NCBI GenBank assembly: GCA_003193925.1
Contig: PSPG01000013.1
Location: 1 to 47,040, forward strand
DNA from: Candidatus Thalassarchaeum betae
GTDB taxonomy: Archaea > Thermoplasmatota > Poseidoniia > Poseidoniales > Thalassarchaeaceae
Direction: 5' to 3'
Length of the DNA stretch: 47,040 nt
This document shows positions 10,805-19,253 of the stretch, one piece after another (position 1 is the stretch's first letter; each line of letters opens with the position of its first letter). Below the pieces are notes generated by a model, which saw only the letters and a list, made by a program, of their open reading frames with translations, was not told where the DNA came from and did no database searches. Both the position numbers and the translations under genes were made by a program.

Positions 10805-11845
10805 TCAGAGGTCGTAGTAGTCTGAAATCGCCCTGTCGGTCTTGGCCACAGAGACCCGCCAGTCGGGCTCTGTGCCCATTAGTGCGCGGATGCAGTCGAT
10901 GTTCTCGGGGATGACGTCGCTCTCCTGGTGGATGGCCTGGAAGTAGTACAGTCGGTCATCAACCAGCTTGACGCCGTCCTCCCACACGAATATCTCGTGC
11001 AGGTCACCCCACTTGCGGCCTATGTCGCGTGCCATCTCCATTACCTCGGCAGTGGTGGTCAGACGGTGCCGCTCGCCGTGCATGACGACGACTCTCGGCG
11101 TGCCCCTCCACATCTCGATGACCGACTCGGTCGTGAGTCCGTGGCCCTCGGGCAGGTCGGCGATGATGGTGTGTACATGCATCAGGGTGGTGGGCACGGC
11201 GACCGCCAGTGAGTTGATCTCGATCTCAGGTTTGACGGTCATAAGGTCGAAACCGTGGTGGCTGGGCACCTTGAGCACTGGCTTGATGGCGTTGATCGGG
11301 CCCTTATTCGAGTCTCCGGGGTCAGCGGCGCGACGAATCATCGTGCACTCGACCTTGAGCGAGCCGCAGTGCTCGTACAGTGGGACGAGGGTACGCGAGA
11401 GCCCGGTGGTGTTGCATGAGACTACGCGAGTGCCGTCTGCGTCGAGGTTCTCGGCGTGATTCGCATTGGAGGAGTATGACAATCCGGTCAGCGAGTGCTT
11501 CTCTCCGCCTTGGAACACGTGCTTGACACCTGCGGCCGTGTACTTCGATAGGTTGTCAGCGCCCATCTTGCCCGGTGCGCAGTCGACGACGATGTCGGCG
11601 ATCGCAAGCAGGTCGGAAAGGCCGCCTCGACACTCGTAGCCTCCTGAGGAGAACGAGGCGATGCGTGCGGACTCGTCGGTGGTGCAGTAGAGGGGAAAGC
11701 CCTTCCTCGCAGCGAGTTCGCAGCCGAAGCTCGGGCCGGTCTTAGAGACGCCGACGACCTCCATGTCGTCTTGGGCGTCCACTGCATCGGCTACTCTCTT
11801 ACCGATAGTCCCGTAGCCATTGATGGCGACTTTGATCAACGCCAT
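10805..11845 (-). CDS. gap: type II (archaeal) glyceraldehyde-3-phosphate dehydrogenase
   Basis: Phosphorylating GAPDH of the archaeal type II family, converting glyceraldehyde 3-phosphate and phosphate to 1,3-bisphosphoglycerate with NAD(P)+. The N-terminal Rossmann motif is KVAINGYGTIGKRVADA. The catalytic Cys is residue 144 in VVSCNTTGLSRT. The archaeal stretch VPTTLMHVHT and the later HEIFVWEDGVKL are also present. Its 346 residues are typical. It is transcribed alone and divergently from the 12009 gene, with 163 nt between the starts. CAAATC (minus strand, near 11873) lies about 28 nt before the ATG and may be a weak TATA box. Its cellular direction (glycolytic or gluconeogenic) cannot be read from sequence. 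Confidence 0.96.
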   Translation of the reverse strand: MALIKVAINGYGTIGKRVADAVDAQDDMEVVGVSKTGPSFGCELAARKGFPLYCTTDESARIASFSSGGYECRGGLSDLLAIADIVVDCAPGKMGADNLSKYTAAGVKHVFQGGEKHSLTGLSYSSNANHAENLDADGTRVVSCNTTGLSRTLVPLYEHCGSLKVECTMIRRAADPGDSNKGPINAIKPVLKVPSHHGFDLMTVKPEIEINSLAVAVPTTLMHVHTIIADLPEGHGLTTESVIEMWRGTPRVVVMHGERHRLTTTAEVMEMARDIGRKWGDLHEIFVWEDGVKLVDDRLYYFQAIHQESDVIPENIDCIRALMGTEPDWRVSVAKTDRAISDYYDL

Positions 11846-12008
11846 GACCCCACGAAGCGCCGCTTTCGGCGATTTGACGCCCTTGACTACCCTCTATCAA
11901 CATACCCTTTGCCCCGCGGGCTGGATTACCTGCCCCTAAGCACCTGTGGGGCGTCTCGCTGCCCGTCAGAATGAAGACTACTAGCACCACGTCCGGGCAG
12001 GGAGAACC

Positions 12009-13550
12009 GTGCGCGAGGTCACTACGAAGAGCATCAAACTCAGCCGTGACCTCGATGGAATGCTCTCCGAGGCTCTCGAACGGGACCTTTTGGTCAGGAT
12101 AGGATGGGGGCGCGGAGGCGACGAGAAGCCCAAGAAGGGGGAGATAGGAGCCATCACTCATCTACCTCCGAAATCCAGGGTTCTCCTCCTAGGCGACCTA
12201 GGCGAGTGCGCCGGAGCGATGAACCGCGGTGGCAGCTTCACTCTCCAAGGCTCGAGCACTTCGATGCTCGGGGCGTTCCAGCAAGACGGCCGTATAGTCG
12301 TCGAGAAGGACGTCGGCGACCGGTTGGGACACAGGATGACCGGTGGGTCGATCACAGTCCAGGGCTCTGCCGGTGACGAGGCCGGCGCCGGTATGCTCGG
12401 AGGTACGGTCATCGTGCGCGGACATGCTGGCAAGAGGGTCGGGGCCGGGATGGGTGACGGCACCGTGATCGTCCTCGGCTCGGTCGGCTCAGAGCCCGGA
12501 GTCGGCATGACCGGCGGGCGAGTGGTCATCGCAGGCAGCTGTCCGCCGCCCGGCGATGGGACTGCCATGCGAGGCATAGACGCCTCGGAGATATCGCAAC
12601 TCTCGGAGCACCTCGAGCCGCTGGGGCTGACTCTCGAGGATGATGCTCTCGTGCTAGTCCCATCAGACTCAGCACCCACTGTGGCTGAGAGCCCCGAGTC
12701 ATTCGTGGCCGAGGGCTTCGGGAGCATCGCTCTGGTCCCGTCAAACACAGACCGGCTCTCGGACCACTCGCCTCTTGACCCGTACACTCTCCTGATGCCG
12801 CTCGGCTCCGATGAAGGGGGGGTGCTGTTCCCCATACCTTGGCTGGTCGAGTGCGAATCCGCATACGAGTGGGGAGGGGGGATGGCAGCAGAGCAACCTG
12901 CCCTGGTGAGGACTTCGCCGCGTGCGAGCGACCTTCTGCTAGTCGGCGAGTCGGAACTTGTGGATTGCGCTTCATTCCTGAGCGGCTGCGCCGGAGTCGT
13001 CCTCGACCTAGCGAGTCTGCCACCGCTCAATGACGCCGAGATCGAGGCGGTGTTGGTCTCAATCTCAAGCAGGATGCCCGAGGACTCTCTGGTGCTGCTT
13101 CGAGACTGCGTGGACCGGGTCGATCACCTGTTCAGACTGGTGGTCGAACTGGACCTCGATGGTGCGGTGATTGACGCTGCTGCCCCGGGAGGTGGCCGTG
13201 CGGCCTCGGCGCTGCCGAGGATCGGTCTTGCGGCAAGAGCGATGAACCTGATCGAGCAAGGCCGTCATCTGATGATAGAGCTCGACGAGTCACCGAGCGC
13301 CGAGGACCTCCTGATCGCAGTAGGAGCGGGGTGCCCGGTCATCGTTGCGCCACCGCCCGAGGAGGGGCTCGAGGATCTGCTGTCTTGGCTCGACTCGACC
13401 CTGAGGGGGTGGATGCGTGAGCTCGGCGTGGACGGCCTGGAGAAGGTCACCCGCCGCAACCTGCGCGCCTTGGACTACGACACCGCGGCTATCAGCGGCC
13501 TGCGCCTCGTGGGCTACGACCGCCCGCTACCGATGTGGCTGGGCAACTGA
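12009..13550 (+). CDS. GXGXG-domain / degenerate glutamate-synthase FMN-domain fusion protein
   Basis: A 513-residue protein starting at GTG with GGGAG just upstream. Residues about 60-195 form a GXGXG beta-helix like the C-terminal domain of glutamate synthase and FwdC/FmdC: repeats such as MTGGSITVQGSAGDEAGAGM and MGDGTVIVLGSVGSEPGVGM. After a linker of roughly 100 residues, the C-terminal half resembles the GltB FMN-binding barrel. VELDLDGAVIDAAAPGGG, then WLDSTLRGWMRELGV and NLRALDYDTAAISGLRL echo the end of archaeal GltB. The glycine-rich FMN phosphate loop is not evident and the Cys-x-x-x-Cys-Pro-Val-Gly-Ile cluster motif is absent, so classic GltS chemistry is unlikely. The domain order is the reverse of full-length GltB. 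It is followed after 8 nt by pheT. Function unknown. Confidence 0.75.
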   Translation: MREVTTKSIKLSRDLDGMLSEALERDLLVRIGWGRGGDEKPKKGEIGAITHLPPKSRVLLLGDLGECAGAMNRGGSFTLQGSSTSMLGAFQQDGRIVVEKDVGDRLGHRMTGGSITVQGSAGDEAGAGMLGGTVIVRGHAGKRVGAGMGDGTVIVLGSVGSEPGVGMTGGRVVIAGSCPPPGDGTAMRGIDASEISQLSEHLEPLGLTLEDDALVLVPSDSAPTVAESPESFVAEGFGSIALVPSNTDRLSDHSPLDPYTLLMPLGSDEGGVLFPIPWLVECESAYEWGGGMAAEQPALVRTSPRASDLLLVGESELVDCASFLSGCAGVVLDLASLPPLNDAEIEAVLVSISSRMPEDSLVLLRDCVDRVDHLFRLVVELDLDGAVIDAAAPGGGRAASALPRIGLAARAMNLIEQGRHLMIELDESPSAEDLLIAVGAGCPVIVAPPPEEGLEDLLSWLDSTLRGWMRELGVDGLEKVTRRNLRALDYDTAAISGLRLVGYDRPLPMWLGN

Positions 13551-13555
13551 GGTGA
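13549..13555 (+). promoter_or_regulatory. Shine-Dalgarno of pheT
   Basis: GAGGTGA overlaps the stop codon of the upstream gene and sits 3 nt before the pheT ATG at 13559. It fixes the start and implies translational coupling within a two-gene operon. Confidence 0.6.
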
Positions 13556-13558
13556 GAC

Positions 13559-15313
13559 ATGCCTACTCTGAACCTCCAGCACGCGCTCCTGAGGTACATA
13601 CAGGAAATCAACGGCGCTGGGCACGATGCGGCGGGGTGGTCCGACTGGCTGCCGGCAATCGGCTGCCCGGTCGAGGGCAACGACGACGAGGCCGTCGATG
13701 TCGAGGTCTTCCCCGACCGCCCAGACCTGCTAAGCCACGAGACGATAGCCAGAGCGGCCCGCTCATTCCTCGGTTCGGCTGTGGAAGACCCCTCGATGGA
13801 GGTCTCGGACAGCGGCGTCGAACTGGTGGTCGACCCATCACTGGCCGAAGTCAGACCTGTGATACTCGCCGCCATCGTGAGAGGGGTGGACACGGGGAGC
13901 ACGAGCGCGGAGAGGGACGAGTTCATCCAGTCGTTGATGGACCACCAGGAGAAGCTACATCTGACTCTTGGCAGAAAGCGGAGATTCTCGTCGATAGGGG
14001 TTCACGACCTGTCGGCCCTAGCGGCGCCGTTCAGGGTGGTCACCGTCCCGGCATCACACTCCTTCGTGCCTCTGGCGATGACCGAGGAGATGAGCATAGA
14101 ACAGATTCTCGGCGAGCATCCCAAGGGGATGGAATACGCCCACCTCATGGAGGAGCTGGACTCGTACCCTGTGATTCTGGACTCCAACGACGACATACTC
14201 TCCTTCCCGCCGATCATCAACGGTGACCACACCACGGTCACTGAGGCGACCTCTGACTTCTTCATCGACGTGACCGGATGGGACCAGAGGGCCTGCGAGG
14301 CCTGCCTGATGCTGGTCTGCCTCTCACTCGCGGAGAGGGGCGGCAGCGTCGAGAGCGTCCACGTCACCGGTCACGACGGTGCGACCACTTCCACTCCCCG
14401 AGGCGATGCGCGTGAGCATCGCATACCGCATCGCCTGATACAGAAGATCCTTGGACTGGACCTGGGTTCTGATGAGATCGCGGCCGCGCTGACGAGGATG
14501 GGCGGGCAGCTGATCGAGTCACGGACAGTCACCGACGGGACGAACTCGGTTGAGAGGTGGGCCGACTGCGCGGTTGGCGAGCGAGAACACGTCGTAGTGA
14601 TGCCGCGATGGCGCAGCGACATAATGCACCCCATTGACGTCGTCGAGGACATCGCAATCGGCTACGGTTACGACAACATGCCAGAGCAACTGTCGGCGCT
14701 CCACATGGACGCCATTCCACTCAAGTCCTCACACCTGAACCGCAGGGCGCGCGCGAGCCTGCGTGCGCTGGGCATCCAAGAGACGCAGAGCCTGACCCTC
14801 TCGAACGAGAGGGACCAGTTCAAGCTCCTCAGATGGCCACATGAAGGGGGGATGTCGGTGATCGCGAACCCGATTACGGGCGATCATACCATGCTGCGGC
14901 AGTACATCCTCCCCTCCCTGTTGAGGCTGCTAGCGGCCAACCGCCACCACGAGTTGCCTCAGAGGGTGTATGAACTGGGCACAGTGGTGCGTGACTCGGC
15001 CAACGCGACGAGGGTCGCGTGGGCGTGCGCGGAGGTAGGGGGCGGGTTCACCGCTGCCAAAGGCATCGCGCAGGCCCTCCTGAGGGACCTCGGAGCCGAG
15101 GTCGGAGAGGTCCGCTTCGTAGCGTTAGGCGCCCAAGACGGGCCTTGGATTGACGGCAGGGGAGCTGGGGTCATGGTATCTGAGGAGGTAGTGGGGCAGT
15201 TTGGCGAGGTCGACCCAGCAGTGAGTCACGAGTTCGGACTCAGGTCGCCCATACAAGCAGGGGAATTCGACATCGACGCCATGGGCCGACTGATACCGGA
15301 CCCTGTCCTCTGA
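13559..15313 (+). CDS. pheT: phenylalanyl-tRNA synthetase beta subunit
   Basis: Beta subunit of the (alpha-beta)2 enzyme that charges tRNA-Phe. Its B3/B4 domain contributes editing and its B5 domain binds tRNA. Family signals are the N-terminal MPTLNLQHALLRYIQEING, then EVFPDRPDLLSHETIARA, the B5 segment PHRLIQKILGLDLGSDEIAA and the following IDVVEDIAIGYGYDNMP (catalytic-like core entry). Its 584 residues are close to the usual archaeal length of about 550. The alpha subunit gene pheS is not in this window. It is co-transcribed with the GXGXG fusion protein and uses the GAGGTGA ribosome site. Confidence 0.95.
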   Translation: MPTLNLQHALLRYIQEINGAGHDAAGWSDWLPAIGCPVEGNDDEAVDVEVFPDRPDLLSHETIARAARSFLGSAVEDPSMEVSDSGVELVVDPSLAEVRPVILAAIVRGVDTGSTSAERDEFIQSLMDHQEKLHLTLGRKRRFSSIGVHDLSALAAPFRVVTVPASHSFVPLAMTEEMSIEQILGEHPKGMEYAHLMEELDSYPVILDSNDDILSFPPIINGDHTTVTEATSDFFIDVTGWDQRACEACLMLVCLSLAERGGSVESVHVTGHDGATTSTPRGDAREHRIPHRLIQKILGLDLGSDEIAAALTRMGGQLIESRTVTDGTNSVERWADCAVGEREHVVVMPRWRSDIMHPIDVVEDIAIGYGYDNMPEQLSALHMDAIPLKSSHLNRRARASLRALGIQETQSLTLSNERDQFKLLRWPHEGGMSVIANPITGDHTMLRQYILPSLLRLLAANRHHELPQRVYELGTVVRDSANATRVAWACAEVGGGFTAAKGIAQALLRDLGAEVGEVRFVALGAQDGPWIDGRGAGVMVSEEVVGQFGEVDPAVSHEFGLRSPIQAGEFDIDAMGRLIPDPVL

Positions 15314-15319
15314 GCCCGC

Positions 15320-15523
15320 TCACTTCTTCTTCGGCTCGTCGCCGAGCAGTGCCATGGCGTCCTTGAAGCCCTTGTCATCGAGGTGGCTGCGGTCCGCCAT
15401 CGTCTCCTCGGCAGAGCGGTCCGGCTTCCTCTCGTACTCGACGACCCGCCTCTTCTTGGGAATCTTCGCTTGGCGCGGCTCGGCTCCCTTCTTCCCGAAG
15501 GGCCACTTCAGCGCCATGGGCAT
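15320..15523 (-). CDS. small basic protein of unknown function
   Basis: A 67-residue, strongly charged protein: KWPFGKKGAEPRQ near the start, then KIPKKRRVVEYERKPDR, and an end of DAMALLGDEPKKK. It has no membrane segment or cysteine. The ATG at 15523 or the ATG two codons later (15517) could both be the start. It lies convergent to pheT, with only 6 nt between the stop codons, and divergent from the SGNH gene. Coding is supported by tight packing and the absence of any better frame. I do not recognise a family. Confidence 0.6.
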   Translation of the reverse strand: MPMALKWPFGKKGAEPRQAKIPKKRRVVEYERKPDRSAEETMADRSHLDDKGFKDAMALLGDEPKKK

Positions 15524-15580
15524 GCAACAGCACCCTAGACCATCAACACTTCGTATGATTCGCTATCGTGAGGGGGAGGG

Positions 15581-15588
15581 ATAAAAGA
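15581..15588 (+). promoter_or_regulatory. TATA box of the SGNH surface-protein gene
   Basis: ATAAAAGA, preceded by a purine-rich AGGGGGAGGG that could serve as BRE, is centred 27 nt upstream of the GTG at 15611. This is a good match to archaeal TATA elements and suggests a leaderless transcript. Confidence 0.65.
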
Positions 15589-15610
15589 GTGAGAATGATG
15601 GGTGTCGCCT

Positions 15611-18475
15611 GTGAATGAGAGTCAGTTGACCATGATTCTCATTTTCTTGCTGATTGCATCTAACCATTCGCCGAGCACCTTGGATCCACCGAATGAAGAT
15701 GCGGATTCCCGCGCTAAAACGAGTACCCTCGATGTGTTGATGCTCGGCAATTCATATACCAACCAGAACAATCTCGCTTCTGCACTCGATGACCTCCTCA
15801 CCGATGGGGGGGAGAATGCCGAAGTCTCCGCATTGACCGGTGGTGGGTTGAAACTCTACGAACACGAAGACCGAGCCAGGGAAAGTGGCAATCAGTGGGA
15901 CATTGCACTCGATGAGTCGAACGATTACGTGATTCTCCAAGACCAGAGCCAAGTGCCTTCATTCCCAACTGACTCTCAATACTGGCAGGACAGTAAGGAC
16001 GCTGCGATTTATCTTAATCAGCGTGCCTTGAACTCTGGTGGAAATACCATTCTGTTCATGACATGGGGTTACAAGGATGGTGATTCAAACAATCAGTGGC
16101 GAAACCCAGATTATCCTTCGATGCAAGTTCATTTGCAGCAGGGGTACGAGATGTATCTTGAGAATATCACCACGCAAGCGGAACCCGCCTTCATCGCACC
16201 AGTAGGGTTGGCGTACAAGCATCTGTACGACGCAATCGCCGATACGGGAGTTGATCCAAGCGCCGGCTCGACTGCATTTTCGACTCTATATTCTAGCGAC
16301 GGTTCGCATCCGTCAATAGATGGAACGTACCTCTCCGCATGCGTTTTCCACGCGGTGATTACCGGTGAGTCAACGGTAGGGCGCGCCTATCCCGGGCAGA
16401 TTTCCCCAGCAAGAGCACTCGAATTGCAGGAAACCGCTTCTGCAACTGTGCTCAATGAGACTCCAGACTACCTTTACCCATTCGAAATCGGACCCCCTGG
16501 CACCGAATTCGGTCCGGATTCGGGCTCGGTCTTCGACATCGACCCCGGCAGCACCATCGGACTCAACTTCAACTTCACCAACCACGCCGAGGTCGACGAC
16601 ACCGCACTCGTAGAGATCAACGGTCCCGAGGGCTGGTCGATTGTCTGGTCGAATCCCGAACCTCCTGAAGTCGGGCACACATACGATGCCGCCTCAGACA
16701 CCCCCCAGTGGGTGCAGTTCTCCGTCACTGCGCCTGAAGTGTCCGGGGGCTACCCACTGGCAGGCTCGCTGCACGGATTCAGCATGCGGCTGACCACGGG
16801 CTCCGACGGTGGGCGTGACTGGTACAACTTCTCGCTGGAGTACGGGTTCTACCACGCTGCCGCCATCGACGAGGGCGGTGGCAACGCCTCCCTATCCCCC
16901 GGCGAGGTGATTGACCTCTTCGTGATGGCAAGGAACCTCGGCAACTCGGTGCGCGACCTAGAGGTCCGCATCGCGCAGACCGACGAGAACGGCTCTCAGA
17001 TCGGCACCGCGGGCTTGGCGTTCTCAGACGATGGATGGGCAGTGATCGTGCTGAATAAGGCGCAGCTCGCAGCGATGTCGCCCAACGAGTCGGGCGAGGT
17101 CCATCTGCAGGTCCAATCGCCCGAGCGTTATCCCGGAACGCTATTCTTCGACATCCATGTGTGGAGCACTGCGGCTCCGTCAGATGTCTCAATCGCCTCC
17201 CAGAGGGTGAGCATCATCCCGCGCACCGGCGGGACTATGACGCTGGTCGGAGACGGCTGCTCCGGCGATATCTCCCCGGGCGAGACCTGTCATGGCTCCC
17301 TGAGAGTCGTGAACACCGGAGACGTGTCGTCGACGTTCGACCTGGTGATAGGCCAGACCCCCGAATGGCTCTCGGCCGAGTTGGGGGAGTCGCGCTTCAC
17401 GCTGGGCCCAGGCCAGTCTATGAGCGGTATAGTGGTCTCTTGCACTGTGGCTAACCGAACGCCTGCTGACCTAGTAGGTAGCATAGTCGTCGAGTTGTAC
17501 GCAGAGGACTGGTCCCCTACTCAGGTCACTATCGAAGTCACCGTCGGCGAGCACTACGAATGGCTGGTGGAGAGAGTCTCTTCCCAACTCGGCGAAGACA
17601 ACAACCTGACCTCCTACTGGAGCCTCACTAACGCCGGCAACGAACCGGACGGCCTAGTGGTCAATCTGGACGTCAACCTGGCCACCGACTTCGGCTTGAT
17701 TCCCCCACAGGGGGCTTCGACCGGAACCGAATCCAACTCCCCTCGCTCATTCGAGATATTGAACGTGCCCTCAGGCGGCTCGGTGAGTTTCAGCGCTTGG
17801 ATGGCTGTGCCACTAGAGGCTCCCGTGGAGACCACCGCAGTGCTGACGGTCGAGGTCCGGTCGATGCGCGAACCTGGCATCTCCTTCACCGCCGAGGACT
17901 CGGCGTTGGTGCCGGCTGCCTACGTAGCGCCGCACGAGTCTGTGGACGACCCCTGGCACTGGGCTATGATTGACTGGCTGGAGGTCTGGCTCGAGTTCAT
18001 CCTGATTGCCATCGTGGTCATCGCTGGGAGCATCGGGGTGGTGATTGCGATTCGGGTCAGGAAGGAGCGTGAGCTCGCCCTGAGGGGCCCGACCCCACCG
18101 CCGGAGGAGAAGGCCGAAGAGTGGATGGCAAAGTTCGAGGGAGGCGGTGACGGGGCGCCTGAGCTCGTAGACAGCCCGCAAGTAGCAGCAGAGGGGTTCG
18201 AGGCTGACTTCATGGAGAAGGCCGGTGGGCCCGCTGAGCAGCCTCGTACCGGCCCGCGCAAGGAGGTGGTGGATTCCGCCAGCGACGTACTGGACAAGCA
18301 CCAGGCCGAGGACGCGATAGACGCGGCCTACAAGATGGCAGAGGAAATGACCGAGGGCGAGATGCCCCACCCCAGCAACGTGATGCTCGACCCTGCCGAG
18401 CCAGAAACTCGCGGGGTCGTGCCCAAGAAGCGCAGAGATGATGATGGTCCGTCGGACTTCGAATTGGAGCTGTGA
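15611..18475 (+). CDS. membrane-anchored SGNH/GDSL-type hydrolase (DUF4886-like) with beta-rich ectodomains
   Basis: Residue numbers below count from the in-frame GTG at 15602. A signal peptide (MILIFLLIAS) precedes an SGNH hydrolase domain at about 43-290. Its block I is MLGNSYTNQ with nucleophile Ser51, and block V is SSDGSHPSIDG with Asp233 and His236. The domain resembles DUF4886 lipase/esterase-like proteins. Several CARDB/NEW3-like beta domains follow to about 780. A transmembrane helix (FILIAIVVIAGSIGVVIAI) and a cytosolic charged tail end the protein. The enzyme half is clearly AT-richer than the rest (see findings). I prefer the GTG at 15611, 27 nt after the TATA box, over 15602. Likely role: deacylation or esterolysis of an extracellular polymer; substrate unknown. 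The gene overlaps rnhB by 4 nt (GTGA). Confidence 0.85.
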   Translation: MNESQLTMILIFLLIASNHSPSTLDPPNEDADSRAKTSTLDVLMLGNSYTNQNNLASALDDLLTDGGENAEVSALTGGGLKLYEHEDRARESGNQWDIALDESNDYVILQDQSQVPSFPTDSQYWQDSKDAAIYLNQRALNSGGNTILFMTWGYKDGDSNNQWRNPDYPSMQVHLQQGYEMYLENITTQAEPAFIAPVGLAYKHLYDAIADTGVDPSAGSTAFSTLYSSDGSHPSIDGTYLSACVFHAVITGESTVGRAYPGQISPARALELQETASATVLNETPDYLYPFEIGPPGTEFGPDSGSVFDIDPGSTIGLNFNFTNHAEVDDTALVEINGPEGWSIVWSNPEPPEVGHTYDAASDTPQWVQFSVTAPEVSGGYPLAGSLHGFSMRLTTGSDGGRDWYNFSLEYGFYHAAAIDEGGGNASLSPGEVIDLFVMARNLGNSVRDLEVRIAQTDENGSQIGTAGLAFSDDGWAVIVLNKAQLAAMSPNESGEVHLQVQSPERYPGTLFFDIHVWSTAAPSDVSIASQRVSIIPRTGGTMTLVGDGCSGDISPGETCHGSLRVVNTGDVSSTFDLVIGQTPEWLSAELGESRFTLGPGQSMSGIVVSCTVANRTPADLVGSIVVELYAEDWSPTQVTIEVTVGEHYEWLVERVSSQLGEDNNLTSYWSLTNAGNEPDGLVVNLDVNLATDFGLIPPQGASTGTESNSPRSFEILNVPSGGSVSFSAWMAVPLEAPVETTAVLTVEVRSMREPGISFTAEDSALVPAAYVAPHESVDDPWHWAMIDWLEVWLEFILIAIVVIAGSIGVVIAIRVRKERELALRGPTPPPEEKAEEWMAKFEGGGDGAPELVDSPQVAAEGFEADFMEKAGGPAEQPRTGPRKEVVDSASDVLDKHQAEDAIDAAYKMAEEMTEGEMPHPSNVMLDPAEPETRGVVPKKRRDDDGPSDFELEL

Positions 18476-19206
18476 GCGCGCTACGCACGGGAGTGGACGA
18501 AGCCGGGCGAGGCCCGGTCATCGGCCCGCTGGTGGTCTGCGCCCTGTGCATTCCAGAGAGCGAGAGCGGGGTCCTGAAGAGTATCGGGGCACGCGATTCT
18601 AAGGATCTCAGCAGTCAGCGCAGGGAAGCCGTAGCGAAGCGTATTCACGCCGAGGCCGGAGCCCGCGGATGGGGAATCGGTCTCGTGGTCTGCGAAGCCA
18701 GTAGGATTGATGCGAACAGCATCTCGTCAGACTTGAACAGCCTGGAGATAGAGCTCTTCGGCGAGGCCATAGAGGCGGCCTCGCCACGTGAGGGTGAGGG
18801 GCGGGTCATGGCCGATGCCTGCGATGTCGACGAGGAGCGCTTCGCAAGGAGACTGGCCTCCCGTCTCGGCGAGGGCTGGTCCTCGTGGCAGGTAGTCGCA
18901 CGCCACGGCATGGACTCGGATGACAGGGTAGCCGGGGCTGCGAGCATACTGGCCAAGGTCGAGCGAGACGCCGGAGTGGCGAGGCTCGAGGCGGAGGTGG
19001 GGATTCGGCTGGGCTCGGGATACCCATCCGACCAGATTACCCGCCAAGCCGTCCGAGGGCTCGTCTCTGGGGAGCTGCCCCACGACTGCCTACGCTGGAG
19101 CTGGTCCACTGTCTCGGATGCTTGGTATGAGGCCCACGGAACACTTGTTCCAGCAAGGTCCGCTGATGGGGCTGCCACCGTTCAATCGTCCCTCGACGAG
19201 TGGTGA
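18472..19206 (+). CDS. rnhB: ribonuclease HII
   Basis: Cleaves RNA of RNA-DNA hybrids, including single ribonucleotides, during replication and repair. The N-terminal signature TGVDEAGRGPVIGPLVV supplies the first Asp-Glu pair. Downstream RVMADACDVDEERF and GMDSDDRVAGAASILAKVER carry further acidic and SILAKV family features. At 244 residues it is near the archaeal RNase HII length. It starts with GTG inside the GTGA overlap with the SGNH gene stop codon, so it is translationally coupled to a surface-protein gene, an odd functional pairing. Confidence 0.94.
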   Translation: MSALRTGVDEAGRGPVIGPLVVCALCIPESESGVLKSIGARDSKDLSSQRREAVAKRIHAEAGARGWGIGLVVCEASRIDANSISSDLNSLEIELFGEAIEAASPREGEGRVMADACDVDEERFARRLASRLGEGWSSWQVVARHGMDSDDRVAGAASILAKVERDAGVARLEAEVGIRLGSGYPSDQITRQAVRGLVSGELPHDCLRWSWSTVSDAWYEAHGTLVPARSADGAATVQSSLDEW

Positions 19207-19253
19207 GCATGAGAAGCGTGAAATGCTGCTTTTTCGCCGTATTGCCAGATATC

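Noticed and set aside
13417..14226. 269-codon plus-strand frame spanning the end of the GXGXG gene and the start of pheT
   Set aside because: It overlaps two well-supported genes in another frame and has an Arg/Gly-rich shadow composition.
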